A program made the position numbers and the translations under genes. Below are positions 26,130 through 34,919 of a DNA stretch of 64,000 nucleotides, piece after piece. The notes beneath the pieces were generated by a model, which saw only the letters and a program-made list of their open reading frames with translations, was not told where the DNA came from and did not search any database. Source of the DNA: Vibrio cortegadensis (GTDB taxonomy: Bacteria; Pseudomonadota; Gammaproteobacteria; Enterobacterales; Vibrionaceae); NCBI RefSeq assembly GCF_024347395.1, contig NZ_AP025473.1, forward strand, positions 930,001-994,000, written 5' to 3'. Position 1 is the stretch's first letter; each line of letters opens with the position of its first letter.

Positions 26130-27536
26130 TTAACTTGGCTCTTCTTGTGTTGGTAAGTCTCTTTGTCTAAGTTTGTCGTTTTTCAGTGTACGACGAAGAA
26201 GTTGACTATAGATGGGCTGTCCACCTAACATTTGAGCAATAATTACTGCACCTAAGCAGGTAATGATCAAAGGTAAGATCAAGTAGTAGTTATTTGTCAT
26301 CTCGATCACGAGCAGAATCCCAGTAATTGGCGCTCGAACCGTTGCGGCAAAAAGTGCTCCCATGCCGGCAATCGCGAACATACCAGGTTCTATATCTAAT
26401 TGAGGTAGAAATGCGTCAGCAGTGACACCAAATGTATAGCCAAAAAGGGTACCTAAAGCGAGCATCGGTGCAAAAATACCACCAGGTGCACCAGAGCCGA
26501 AACAGAGCAGAGTTGTAAGTACTCGCCCAACAAAAATCATCAGTAGAACATTGGTCGAGAAATTGCCATTTGTAATATCTGGAATAATGCCAATGCCACC
26601 TCCTGTTAATTCAGGCAAATAGAGAAGCAGCAAGCCAAAACAGCCACCCAGTAAAGTGCCGACAAGTAAGTAGCGCTTACGGTCATTTTTATGAATCGCA
26701 ACGAACATATCTTGAGCTAGGGTCACGAGTTTATTGAAAACAACACCAAACAACCCGAATAGAACGCCGAGCAAAAGAAATAACCACAATGTGTTCAATT
26801 CTGGTGGCTGATATTGCGGCATGGTGATGACCGCAGCTTGACCATTGATGTAACGAAAAACGATGTTGGCTGAAATAGCAGAAATGATGACCGCTTTAAT
26901 AGAAATTAGAGAATAACGAAATTGAGGGCGCATCTCTTCAACAACAAACATGATCCCAGCTAATGGAGCATTAAATGCCGCCGCTAGTCCTCCAGCAGCT
27001 CCTGATGCTAATAATGAGTGGCGGCTGTCATCATCCTTGACTCGGAAAATATCCGTGACCATTCGTCCAATATTGCCCCCCATTTGCACGGTTGGCCCTT
27101 CGCGCCCTAAAACCATGCCCGAACCTAGTGCGCCTAGTCCACCAAAAAACTTCACAGGTAATACTCGCCACCAACGAACAGGACGAATATTGTCCATTGC
27201 TCCTTCAATCTCAGGTATGCCTGAACCAGCGGCTTCTGGTGCGAAACGATGCACGAGGAAATAACCAATAAATGCGAGCCCAGCACTGATAATAAATGCG
27301 GCTAGCCATAGAGGAACGAAGTGCGCTATTTCAAGCTTCAACCAGTCTGTTCGCGTTTCAGAAACGAAATGAACCGCGACTTCGAAGTAACTTCCAACTA
27401 ACCCTGCGAATAAACCAACAATGCATGATAAAATCAGAACCGAGACAGGTGTTTTGTCTCTTGAGAGAAATTGATTGATCGCATCTCTAGGCACTTTTGC
27501 GAGTAAAGATTGCTTGATTCTCTCTCTTCTGGACAT
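26130..27536 (-). CDS. clcA: ClC-type H+/Cl- exchange transporter
   Basis: A 468-residue protein of the bacterial ClC antiporter class (E. coli ClcA 473). Selectivity motifs are GSGIPEIEG near residue 104, [15 protein letters not shown] near 144 with the gating Glu146, and [14 protein letters not shown] near 345; the proton-side Glu is in [10 protein letters not shown] near 196. All key residues are present, so it should be a working Cl-/H+ exchanger, used in extreme acid response in E. coli. It is divergent from the CobW gene across a 590-base region. Confidence 0.95.
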   Translation of the reverse strand: MSRRERIKQSLLAKVPRDAINQFLSRDKTPVSVLILSCIVGLFAGLVGSYFEVAVHFVSETRTDWLKLEIAHFVPLWLAAFIISAGLAFIGYFLVHRFAPEAAGSGIPEIEGAMDNIRPVRWWRVLPVKFFGGLGALGSGMVLGREGPTVQMGGNIGRMVTDIFRVKDDDSRHSLLASGAAGGLAAAFNAPLAGIMFVVEEMRPQFRYSLISIKAVIISAISANIVFRYINGQAAVITMPQYQPPELNTLWLFLLLGVLFGLFGVVFNKLVTLAQDMFVAIHKNDRKRYLLVGTLLGGCFGLLLLYLPELTGGGIGIIPDITNGNFSTNVLLMIFVGRVLTTLLCFGSGAPGGIFAPMLALGTLFGYTFGVTADAFLPQLDIEPGMFAIAGMGALFAATVRAPITGILLVIEMTNNYYLILPLIITCLGAVIIAQMLGGQPIYSQLLRRTLKNDKLRQRDLPTQEEPS

Positions 27537-27780
27537 AAAAATAGGGCTCCACTAGGTAGGTTAAATAGGATTGGTCGTCAGGGGAGCCGGAATTATACGC
27601 TCTCACTGTTTATCCAGTAGCAATAAGATTGCAATGTTGAATTCCATAAATGAAACAAGGCTACGGATTAATGGGCTCTAGAGTGGAACCATGGTCACAT
27701 AAACATACATTCATCATGTAGGATCTTGAATTATTGAAAATATAGGCCATAGTTAAATTGTAAAGCGACATCAACCTACA

Positions 27781-27944
27781 CCAAGGAGGAATGTTTGGTT
27801 TTACTTACAATTTGGATGGATTCGAAAACCATTTTTAAGTCCTCGTAATATGTTCAGGTCGCGTCAATAGACTCCCTGATTCGCGAACTCACGATTGAGT
27901 AACGAGGTTTAAGGCGTACTAGACAATTCGTTAGTGCGCCTTTT
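27781..27944 (+). ncRNA. Candidate structured RNA ending at an orphan terminator
   Basis: A terminator-like hairpin (27911-27921 with 27932-27942, eleven pairs with one G-T, then TTTT) lies on the plus strand with no plus-strand gene upstream, since clcA is divergent. Just before it the sequence can fold: CCTCGT (27841-27846) with ACGAGG (27902-27907) enclosing TCGCG/CGCGA and ACTCA-CGAT-TGAGT (27887-27900). A 15-codon ORF (27791-27838) follows AAGGAGG at a spacing too short for efficient use. The 5' end is not defined. Known RNA families are not recognised. Confidence 0.45.
27911..27944 (+). terminator. Orphan rho-independent terminator
   Basis: AAGGCGTACTA pairs with TAGTGCGCCTT across a 10-base loop and is followed by TTTT. 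On the minus strand no T run follows, so its direction is plus. It lies 184 bases before the CobW gene. Confidence 0.7.
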
Positions 27945-28127
27945 GACGTTTGGCGGCGAATATTTCCTGAAGCTATATTTCCTATAGTTATATTTGTTTG
28001 ATTAGTCAATATCTCTACGGGATAGACGTTTTTGTTCGTAGTACTCTTTAATCCCATTCCGATCACCATAACCTTATGTTTATCTGAAATATCTCTTGTA
28101 TACTCCAATTAAGAGAGGAGTAATTAC

Positions 28128-29111
28128 ATGTCAAACAAAGTCCCTACAAATATTATCACTGGTTTTCTTGGCGTAGGTAAAACGACGGCAATACTAAACC
28201 TGCTTAAAACAAAGCCAGAGGGTGAGAAATGGGCCGTATTGGTTAATGAATTCGGTGAAATCGGCATTGATGGCGCTTTGATGACTGATCAAGGTGCGAT
28301 GATTAAAGAGGTACCTGGAGGATGCATGTGCTGTACAGCTGGCGTTCCTATGAGTGTCGGAATTAATGCATTGTTGCGCCAAAAGCCAGATCGCTTGCTG
28401 ATTGAACCTACTGGACTTGGTCATCCGAAACAGGTGGTTGCAACATTAACGTCTGCGCAATATTTGCCATATGTCGATTTGAAGGCCACCATCGCGCTGG
28501 TGGACCCACGAAATTTAAGCAACTCAAAATATATCGAAAATCAGAACTTCAACGATCAACTTGATAGTGCTGATGTGGTGATTGGTAATAAAATCGATCA
28601 GTGCTTTGCTGACGATATTGATGCCTTCAACGATTGGGTGACGGATCAGACACCATCTAAAATATTTAGCAAATTAGTTCAGAAAGGTGAATTGCCGATA
28701 GAAGTTCTAGATATTGAACGTCGTGATGGCAGTGCTTCTACTCTATTAGAGTCGCATCACCATGATCATGCGGATTTGGAACCTCAATTTGAATTGCCTC
28801 CTGGCCAATCTTATGTGCGAAAAGAGAATCGCGGGCAAGGGTATTTTAGTTGCGGTTGGTTGATTGGCGCAGAGTATAAATTTGATTTTGATGAGCTATT
28901 TTCGCTGCTGAGTGACTTAACGGCGGAAAGAGTAAAAGCCGTGATCAATACCGATAAAGGCTGTTATGCGTTCAATGTGGCGAATCAAGTCGTTTCGGTG
29001 AATGAAATCAGTTTAGAAGGCTTTGAATCTCGCATTGAAGTCATTGATTCGCAACTCATGCCTTGGGATCAGCTTGAAGGGCTGCTTTTGAAAATTGGTG
29101 GTATTAAGTAA
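28128..29111 (+). CDS. CobW/COG0523-family metal-chaperone GTPase
   Basis: A 327-residue G3E GTPase. It has Walker A GFLGVGKTTA near residue 12, the metal-binding Cys motif GGCMCC at 64-69, the GTPase switch IEPTGLGHPK near 90, and NKID near 150. A short His/Asp stretch (ESHHHDHADLE) lies near residue 209, and the C-terminal CobW domain follows. This family inserts or delivers zinc or other metals; the target is not given by the neighbours and I do not see a Zur box upstream. TATACT at 28099-28104 and AGAGGAG give it its own promoter and ribosome site. Confidence 0.9.
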   Translation: MSNKVPTNIITGFLGVGKTTAILNLLKTKPEGEKWAVLVNEFGEIGIDGALMTDQGAMIKEVPGGCMCCTAGVPMSVGINALLRQKPDRLLIEPTGLGHPKQVVATLTSAQYLPYVDLKATIALVDPRNLSNSKYIENQNFNDQLDSADVVIGNKIDQCFADDIDAFNDWVTDQTPSKIFSKLVQKGELPIEVLDIERRDGSASTLLESHHHDHADLEPQFELPPGQSYVRKENRGQGYFSCGWLIGAEYKFDFDELFSLLSDLTAERVKAVINTDKGCYAFNVANQVVSVNEISLEGFESRIEVIDSQLMPWDQLEGLLLKIGGIK

Positions 29112-29123
29112 TATTTGATGTAA

Positions 29124-29162
29124 AGAGAGGCGTTGAATTTAATCCACGCCTCTCTATTTTTC
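29124..29162 (+). terminator. Terminator between the CobW and YlqF genes
   Basis: Perfect 9-base stem AGAGAGGCG / CGCCTCTCT with a 14-base loop, followed by ATTTTTC. Confidence 0.85.
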
Positions 29163-29178
29163 GAACTGGAGATTGGAA

Positions 29179-30123
29179 CTATCGCTTATTACGCAAGTAA
29201 CGTTTTCTTCGCTCTTCTTTTTTCTTAATTTGTGCTTCTTTCTTACGCTCTATCTCGATTTCAACATCGATGAGTTCTTGAGTGATCATCTCTGGTCGTT
29301 CTAGAGTGATCTGTCCCAATGTTCCGCTACGAAGTTCATGGAGGAGTATTTCGGATGCTTTGTGTAAATCCACACGACCACCCGAGCGTAATGCCCCACG
29401 ACGACGGCCAATTTCTTCCATTAATTCAATGTCAGTTTCTGGCAATTCTTCGATTTGATAACGATTTTTGAGAAGATCAGGATAGTGCTTTGCTAAGTAC
29501 TCAACAGTGTAAAACGCTACTTCATCGTATTCCATCGCCGTATCTTTAACCGCACCTGTTGCCGCTAAACGGAAACCACTGTGAGGGTTTTCTACTTTTG
29601 GCCATAAAATCCCTGGAGTGTCAGAAAGTACAATGCCATTCTGAAGATTAATACGTTGTTGACGACGAGTCACAGCAGGTTGGTTACCTGTTACCGCAAT
29701 CATACGACCAGCAAGACAGTTGATAATTGTTGATTTACCTACGTTGGGGATCCCCATGATCATGGTACGAATGTTTTTACCAATTTCTTCACGGTGAGGA
29801 GCAAGCTTACGAACCAACTCCATGATTTTTTGAACTTCATTGAGATTAGATGTCGTAATTGCCATTGCCTTTACGCCTTGCTCTTTCTCAAAGTGATCGA
29901 TCCACAATTGTGTTAAGTCTGGGTCTGACAAATCACGCTTGTTTAGTACTTTGACACATGGTTTATCGCCACGTAGTTCCGAGATCATAGGGTTTTCGCT
30001 GCTAAACGGAATTCGCGCATCAAGTACTTCAATAATTACATCAACTTGCGGGATAACTTCTTCAATCTCTTTACGAGCCTTATGCATATGGCCCGGAAAC
30101 CATTGAATACTGTTGTTAACCAT
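29179..30123 (-). CDS. YlqF/RbgA-type ribosome biogenesis GTPase
   Basis: A 314-residue circularly permuted GTPase: the G4 motif NKRD (near residue 61) precedes the G1 motif GIPNVGKST (near 125), and G3 is in LSDTPGIL near 168. The N-terminal WFPGHMHKARKEI is the family hallmark. In Bacillus RbgA acts in late 50S subunit assembly; the gammaproteobacterial member is likely similar. The C-terminal tail is very basic with Lys/Arg/Glu repeats, fit for rRNA contact. It converges on the CobW gene. Confidence 0.92.
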   Translation of the reverse strand: MVNNSIQWFPGHMHKARKEIEEVIPQVDVIIEVLDARIPFSSENPMISELRGDKPCVKVLNKRDLSDPDLTQLWIDHFEKEQGVKAMAITTSNLNEVQKIMELVRKLAPHREEIGKNIRTMIMGIPNVGKSTIINCLAGRMIAVTGNQPAVTRRQQRINLQNGIVLSDTPGILWPKVENPHSGFRLAATGAVKDTAMEYDEVAFYTVEYLAKHYPDLLKNRYQIEELPETDIELMEEIGRRRGALRSGGRVDLHKASEILLHELRSGTLGQITLERPEMITQELIDVEIEIERKKEAQIKKKEERRKRYLRNKR

Positions 30124-30660
30124 TTGAAAGCCTTATATTGATAATTTGTGTGCTGCTATGGGCTTTTGGGGTACATAACGTTCTCAAACCATTAAAGAGG
30201 GAGAACTAACCCAAAAACAGGATTAATCTGTTCATAGCCATTTTGATGTGATGATCTTAACACTTTATTCAGTAGGCGGGAATCTTACTATGAAGTATGG
30301 TCTCTCGGTGTAGCTGTTGATGAACAGAAGTGCTGACCGCTAGGTAGAGGTATTCTCCAAAAACTTACCGATCTAACCACAACAAAGAGCGAATGCAGAT
30401 TAATGACGCTCCAAACTGCGATCTTTACTCATTACCCTTTTTAAGGGGAATTCTAGATTCAGCATCAAGTGGTAGGTTTTAACGGGCACAATGTTAATTT
30501 GAAGAAAGAAAATGAAGAGGTTTTGATAGTCTGACTGTATTTTAATAAGCAAAAATATCGGAGTAATGTAATTATTGTTTTTTAATTAAGTGAGTAATGA
30601 GTGGTGATCTATTTAAAGCGTGATTATGAAGTGAGTTGTCGGCTATGTTTAGTATATAGT
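30124..30660. other. Gene-free interval upstream of the YlqF gene
   Basis: No credible ORF on either strand. A short inverted repeat GTTCTC (30180-30185) / GAGAAC (30201-30206) and CCCTT-TTT-AAGGG near 30438-30450 are visible, but no promoter-terminator pair defines an RNA. It may hold the minus-strand ylqF promoter and degraded sequence. Confidence 0.5.
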
Positions 30661-30690
30661 AATAAAAATAAGCCTCAATGATATTGAGGC
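30660..30690 (-). terminator. Terminator of the carbamate kinase gene
   Basis: Perfect 8-base stem GCCTCAAT / ATTGAGGC with 3-base loop. On the minus strand it is followed by TTATTTTTATT, so it ends the arcC transcript. Confidence 0.8.
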
Positions 30691-30748
30691 ATATAATAGA
30701 AGCGTATTTAAAAATTCTTATTAAGAATGAATAAGCACTAGCAAACCA

Positions 30749-31678
30749 TTAATAGTAAACGACACCGTCGCCTTTAGTAATAAGTGTACCTGCTTCATTA
30801 GTAATGATTTTATCTAAATCAAACAGAGAACCAATGGCTGCATTACCTAATCCTGCTTCAACAAACTTACAAACAGCATCAATTTTAGGACCCATAGAAC
30901 CCGCTGGGAAATTAAATTCAGCCAAACCTGAAGGAGTTGCTTGTTTCATTTCTGCTTGATCTTCTTTGCCGTAATTACGGTAGATAGAGCCATCTGTTAA
31001 AATAATAAATAAATCAGCATTGATTTTCTCTGCTAATAATTCAGCGGTTAGATCTTTATCAATCACGCACTCAACACCTGTGCTTTTGCCTTCTTCAATA
31101 CATACTGGCACACCGCCACCGCCGCAAGCAATAACAAGGTTTTCTGTATCTAGAAGTGTTTCTATTTGTTGAATTTCAACAATATCTTTTGGCATTGGTG
31201 AAGGTACAACGCGGCGGTAATATTCGCCATCTGCTTTAAATTTCATTGTTGTTTGAGACATGATCTCTTTTGCTCGTTGCTCTGTGTAGACAGGGCCAAC
31301 AAATTTTGTTGGATTAGCAAAAGCAGGGTCTTCTTTACTTACTTCTGTTTGTGTAACTAACGTTGCCACTTCTAATTCAGAGTCGATATTTCTTAGCTCT
31401 TGTTGAAGCATATAGCCAACCATGCCACAAGTTTGAGAACCTAAAACATCCATAGGATAAGGAGTCGTCTCCGGGGAACATTCATGGTATGCCGCATTCT
31501 GTTCCATCAGTAATCCCACTTGTGGGCCATTGCCATGGACGATGACGATTTCATGCTCACGTGCAATTGCTGCAATGCTTGCAGCCGACTTGATAATGTT
31601 TTCACGTTGATTTTCAGCCGTTAATGCTTGTCCTCGGGCTAAAAGAGCGTTGCCACCTAAAGCTAATACGATGCGCAT
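30749..31678 (-). CDS. arcC: Carbamate kinase
   Basis: A 309-residue amino-acid-kinase-fold enzyme with family motifs LALGGNALL at the start, VHGNGPQVGLL near residue 48, ACGGGGVPVC near 183 and GSMGPKIDAV near 263. It makes ATP and carbamate from carbamoyl phosphate. The usual partners arcA, arcB and the antiporter are absent on both sides, so it is a lone gene here; arginine deiminase genes may lie elsewhere. A CRP-like site sits 170 bases upstream at a distance that fits class II activation of a CATACT -10. Confidence 0.94.
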   Translation of the reverse strand: MRIVLALGGNALLARGQALTAENQRENIIKSAASIAAIAREHEIVIVHGNGPQVGLLMEQNAAYHECSPETTPYPMDVLGSQTCGMVGYMLQQELRNIDSELEVATLVTQTEVSKEDPAFANPTKFVGPVYTEQRAKEIMSQTTMKFKADGEYYRRVVPSPMPKDIVEIQQIETLLDTENLVIACGGGGVPVCIEEGKSTGVECVIDKDLTAELLAEKINADLFIILTDGSIYRNYGKEDQAEMKQATPSGLAEFNFPAGSMGPKIDAVCKFVEAGLGNAAIGSLFDLDKIITNEAGTLITKGDGVVYY

Positions 31679-31821
31679 GATAATGATCTCCTATCATTTA
31701 ATAATGATTTATATATTTTTCGTAGGGATTAACTAATTGCTTCTTTGGTTTTTATTAATAAACAAAGAGCTTAGTTATTTGATTTAATTATTCTGTAGGG
31801 GAGTAATTAATATGAAGCTAT

Positions 31822-31862
31822 AGTATGGCAAAGTAATAGGTCTAAATGTGATAGCAATCAAA
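31822..31862 (-). promoter_or_regulatory. Likely CRP-activated promoter of arcC
   Basis: TGTGA-TAGCAA-TCAAA (31847-31862) fits the CRP consensus in 9 of 10 core bases. On the minus strand CATACT (31827-31822) can be the -10 element, giving a CRP centre near -40. The leader to the ATG would be about 135 bases. Confidence 0.5.
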
Positions 31863-31889
31863 ATATCATTTCACTAGATATTCACACTA

Positions 31890-31904
31890 TTCACTTGCAG
31901 TGAA
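31890..31904. promoter_or_regulatory. Inverted repeat TTCACT-TGC-AGTGAA
   Basis: Perfect 6+3+6 palindrome about 35 bases upstream of the CRP-like site, in a region with further TATTCAC/GTGAATA copies (31880, 31917 and near 31983). The region resembles a multi-site operator; it is not a good ArgR box. The binding protein is unknown. The rest of 31905-32200 shows no gene. Confidence 0.4.
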
Positions 31905-32208
31905 AATAATTCGATTAAATATTCACAAGAACAGTGCAAAGGCAGGGATTAAGCAGTTTTTATCACCAACGATTCGCCTTTAGTGAATATTATCTCATTG
32001 TGAAAAATCTAAAATAATAAGTATTTGTTCAAAAAATGACGAGTCAGTCACAATAAATGTCGTGAAATATTGTTTGCGATGAAAGAATTATGAATAAAAC
32101 AAAGGATTATGTGCATGTTCTTACAAAAATGGCGCTCTTACTTTATACCCGAGAAGCAAAGCGCCATTGAATTTTGACAACATGAGTTGCTTATAATGAG
32201 ACGATTAC

Positions 32209-32240
32209 AAGAACCTTTACGATAAATAAAGGCTCTTTTC
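32209..32240. terminator. Terminator-like hairpin below the CoA-disulfide reductase gene
   Basis: AAGAACCTTTA (32209-32219) pairs with TAAAGGCTCTT (32227-32237) with one mismatch. The T tract is better on the plus strand than the minus strand, so its use by the minus-strand gene is uncertain. Confidence 0.4.
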
Positions 32241-32249
32241 GTCTTATTG

Positions 32250-33956
32250 TTATGCTTTAGCGAACTTGTAGGTGCGGAATCCCCCGATTAAGTTTCTCGC
32301 TTTTAAACCATTGTTGACTAGCTGACGGTAAGCAACATTGCCACGTAAGCCTACCTGACAATAAATTACAATTTCTTTATTTTCAGGAAGTTCATCTATT
32401 CGCTGACGAAGTTGATCTACAGGGATGTTAATATCGCCTTTTATGTAGTTACCATCTTCACGCTCACTAGGGTTACGAACATCAAGTAAGAGTTGGTCTG
32501 CTTGTAAATGATCGATTTCATCAAAATGAATAGGGTTAGCATCACCATTCATTATATTACTTGCGACAAATGCCGCTTGGTTTATCACGTCTTTTGCGCT
32601 TCCAAATGGGGGAGCATAAGTCAGTTCAATGTGTTGCAGTTGCTCAACGGTCATTCCTGCACGTTGTGCGACTGCAATGATATCTATTCGTTTATCTACT
32701 CCTTCTTTACCTGCTGCTTGCGCTCCAAGTATGGTGCCATTTTCAGGATCGAAAAGGAGCTTCAAGGAGACAATTTCCGCCCCAGGGTAGTAACTCGCAT
32801 GACTTGCAGTATGAACGTAAACTTTCTCGTAATGAATTCCATCACGTTTTAACGCTTTCTCATTTTTACCTGTTGAAGCAATGGCAATATCGAAGATCTT
32901 ACAAATTGCCGTTCCTTGAGTTCCTTGATAGGTCTCTTCGCGGCCAAGCATATTATCGGCAGCCATGCGACCTTGGCGGTTTGCAGGGCCAGCAAGTGGC
33001 ACGAGTACCTGATTGCCTGTAACAAAATCGGCTTCCTCTACAGCATCACCTACAGCGTAAATTACAGGATCGCTGGTTTGCATAAATTCGTTGGTATGAA
33101 TCCCGCCAAGTGCTCCAATCTCCAATCCAGCGTCTACCGCGAGCTTGCTTTCGGGTTTCACACCAATTGCCATAATTAAAATATCAGTCGTTAATATATC
33201 GCCATTATTTAGAGATAAATTCAGCTCACCAGTTAAATGTTGGTGCTCAGTTGATTGGCCTGCTTCTGTGCTTGCTATACTTGTATTTGGGACAAATTCC
33301 ACTGATTCCAAAGCAACGCCTAAACGTAAGTCTACCCCTTTTTCCTTGATCTCAGCATGCGCAAAGCCCGCCATCTCTTTGTCAACTGGTGTCATGACTT
33401 GATCGGCCATTTCAACGAGTGTGGTTTTTATTCCAAGTTGATGGAAAGCTTCCATCATTTCCAAACCGATAAACCCGCCACCGACGACGGTTGCATGATC
33501 GGGTTTATTTATCGCGATGCTTTGAAGAATCTTATCCATATCTGGAATATTACGCAGCGTGTGCGTGAGAGGGTTTTTCAGCCCTGGAATTGGAGGAACA
33601 ATAGGGCCTGCTCCTGGGCTTAAGAGAAGAAAATCATAGCTCTCGGTGTATTCTGACTGATCGAGTAAATTACGGATAGTGACTGTTTTTTCTGAACGAT
33701 TGATACTCATCACTTCGTTCATTACTCGTACATCGACGTTAAATCGCGCGAGAAAGCTTTCAGGCGTTTGTAATAGCAATTTACTGCGATCTTCAATATC
33801 GCCACCGATGTGGTAAGGCAAGCCGCAATTTGCAAAGGAGACGAATGGACCCCGCTCAAACATGATAATTTCGGCATCTTCACTTAAACGTCTTGCTCTT
33901 GCCGCAGCCGATGCGCCACCTGCAACGCCACCTATAATCACTATTTTAGTCATCAC
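32250..33956 (-). CDS. CoA-disulfide reductase with C-terminal rhodanese domain (CoADR-RHD)
   Basis: A 568-residue fusion. The N-terminal 450 residues form an FAD/NAD(P)H disulfide reductase: IVIIGGVAGGASAAARARRL at the start, active Cys43/44 in SFANCGLPYH, and a second fold VVGGGFIGLEMMEAF near 157. The C-terminal rhodanese domain (about 465-565) has LLDVRNPSERE and catalytic Cys533 in YCQVGLRG. Such enzymes reduce CoA or protein persulfides and polysulfides. The gene is divergent from an ArsR-type persulfide sensor and permeases, so a role in reactive-sulfur control is strongly suggested. The start could be either of two adjacent Met codons. Confidence 0.93.
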   Translation of the reverse strand: MMTKIVIIGGVAGGASAAARARRLSEDAEIIMFERGPFVSFANCGLPYHIGGDIEDRSKLLLQTPESFLARFNVDVRVMNEVMSINRSEKTVTIRNLLDQSEYTESYDFLLLSPGAGPIVPPIPGLKNPLTHTLRNIPDMDKILQSIAINKPDHATVVGGGFIGLEMMEAFHQLGIKTTLVEMADQVMTPVDKEMAGFAHAEIKEKGVDLRLGVALESVEFVPNTSIASTEAGQSTEHQHLTGELNLSLNNGDILTTDILIMAIGVKPESKLAVDAGLEIGALGGIHTNEFMQTSDPVIYAVGDAVEEADFVTGNQVLVPLAGPANRQGRMAADNMLGREETYQGTQGTAICKIFDIAIASTGKNEKALKRDGIHYEKVYVHTASHASYYPGAEIVSLKLLFDPENGTILGAQAAGKEGVDKRIDIIAVAQRAGMTVEQLQHIELTYAPPFGSAKDVINQAAFVASNIMNGDANPIHFDEIDHLQADQLLLDVRNPSEREDGNYIKGDINIPVDQLRQRIDELPENKEIVIYCQVGLRGNVAYRQLVNNGLKARNLIGGFRTYKFAKA

Positions 33957-34017
33957 TTACTCCGAATCATTAGAATTTTAGCACTATATCGCTGTTGAAT
34001 TTACTATGACACCTTAA

Positions 34018-34033
34018 ATTAGCCTTGTCTAAT
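34018..34033. promoter_or_regulatory. Persulfide-sensor operator copy 1
   Basis: ATTAG-CCTTGT-CTAAT, first of three inverted repeats with the form ATTAG-N6-CTAAT in the divergent control region between the CoADR-RHD gene and the ArsR-type gene. Confidence 0.65.
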
Positions 34034-34060
34034 GTTAATGTTGCTAATTGCAGCTTTCCT

Positions 34061-34080
34061 AAATTAGATTTGACTAATTT
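34061..34080. promoter_or_regulatory. Persulfide-sensor operator copy 2
   Basis: AAATTAG-ATTTGA-CTAATTT, a perfect 7+7 inverted repeat and the strongest of the three copies. Its centre is 45 bases from that of copy 1. Confidence 0.7.
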
Positions 34081-34086
34081 ACTTTT

Positions 34087-34103
34087 ATTAGTATGCTCTA
34101 ATT
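34087..34103. promoter_or_regulatory. Persulfide-sensor operator copy 3
   Basis: ATTAG-TATGCT-CTAAT, 24 bases centre-to-centre from copy 2 and about 26 bases before the ArsR-type start codon, well placed for autorepression. Confidence 0.65.
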
Positions 34104-34128
34104 AAAGATTTAGAAAGGGGAGAGTGAG

Positions 34129-34437
34129 ATGGATGCAGTGCAAATGGATATCCATGAAATGAAAGATAGGGCGATTGAAGTTTCTGAGTTGCTCAAGCAT
34201 ATGGCGCATCCTGAGCGACTTATTGTTTTGTGTCAGTTGACGCAAGGAGAGGTCGGCGTCGGAGAGCTACAGCAAAATTCAGTGTTGAGTCAGTCAGCCT
34301 TCTCTCAACATTTAACGGTGCTAAGAAAATTTGGCATGGTAAAGACGAGAAAAGAAGCACAACAAGTTTTCTACTCCCTTTCAGACCCAAGAGTTGAGAG
34401 TCTTATTCAGAGCTTGCATGGCGTCTTTTGTAAATAA
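34129..34437 (+). CDS. ArsR-family persulfide sensor (HlyU/BigR/SqrR type)
   Basis: A 102-residue winged-helix repressor. Recognition helix region SQSAFSQHLTVLRKFGMVKTRKEAQQVF spans about 54-84. It has exactly two cysteines, Cys35 in IVLCQLTQGE and Cys101 at the C-terminal GVFCK. This pair is the persulfide-sensing dithiol of BigR, SqrR and HlyU; metal-binding ArsR sites are not seen. It begins an apparent operon with two YeeE-type permeases and is divergent from CoADR-RHD. Three ATTAG-N6-CTAAT repeats lie in the shared region. The start follows GGGGAGAGTGAG. Confidence 0.9.
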   Translation: MDAVQMDIHEMKDRAIEVSELLKHMAHPERLIVLCQLTQGEVGVGELQQNSVLSQSAFSQHLTVLRKFGMVKTRKEAQQVFYSLSDPRVESLIQSLHGVFCK

Positions 34438-34481
34438 AGCCAAAGCAAAATTCATAAGAAAATGTACATAAAAGTGAGGTA

Positions 34482-34904
34482 ATGATGAGTAACGTGATTC
34501 CATGGGATGCATTATTTGGAGGCGTTTTGCTAGGCATATCAGCATCTTTGCTTTTGTTGCTTAGTGGAAAAATTGCCGGGATAAGTGGTGTATTAAGCGG
34601 GTTAATGAAAATTAAGAAAGGCGACTTCATATGGCGGTTACTATTTGTGATTGGCATGATTAGCGGTGGTTTTCTTTGTGTAAACTTATTCGGTGGAAGT
34701 GTACCCGCGCAGTTTGATTCGTCATTTTTGGTTTTGGCCGTAGCGGGTTTACTGGTTGGTGTTGGAACTCGATTAGGTAATGGGTGCACAAGTGGACACG
34801 GGATCTGTGGTTTAGGCAGGGTTTCTCGTCGCTCAATTGTAGCAACCTCTATTTTTATGGGTGTTGCCGCATTCACTGTTTTTGTTCGTTTACATTTAAT
34901 TTAA
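34482..34904 (+). CDS. YeeE/YedE-family permease subunit, PmpA-like
   Basis: A 140-residue membrane protein with four predicted segments and the signature GNGCTSGHGICGLGRVSRRS near residues 100-120, whose cysteine is essential in sulfur-compound carriers of the YeeE family. It matches the first of the paired permeases in bigR-type operons. Two adjacent ATG codons begin it (34482, 34485). It is 44 bases after the ArsR gene and 15 before the second permease. The carried sulfur compound is not known. Confidence 0.88.
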   Translation: MMSNVIPWDALFGGVLLGISASLLLLLSGKIAGISGVLSGLMKIKKGDFIWRLLFVIGMISGGFLCVNLFGGSVPAQFDSSFLVLAVAGLLVGVGTRLGNGCTSGHGICGLGRVSRRSIVATSIFMGVAAFTVFVRLHLI

Positions 34905-34919
34905 GAGAGTGGAATAAAC

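Noticed and set aside
27960..28000. Zur-like palindrome before the CobW gene
   Set aside because: The AT-rich GCTATATTTCCTATAGTTATA stretch has imperfect symmetry and lacks the conserved Zur core.
27854..28108. 84-codon minus-strand ORF upstream of the CobW gene
   Set aside because: No ribosome site, no known domain, and it runs antisense through a plus-strand terminator; non-coding structure is a better explanation.
34403..34876. Minus-strand ORF (157 codons) opposite the first YeeE-type permease
   Set aside because: Antisense shadow of a membrane protein; Pro-rich product and no ribosome site.
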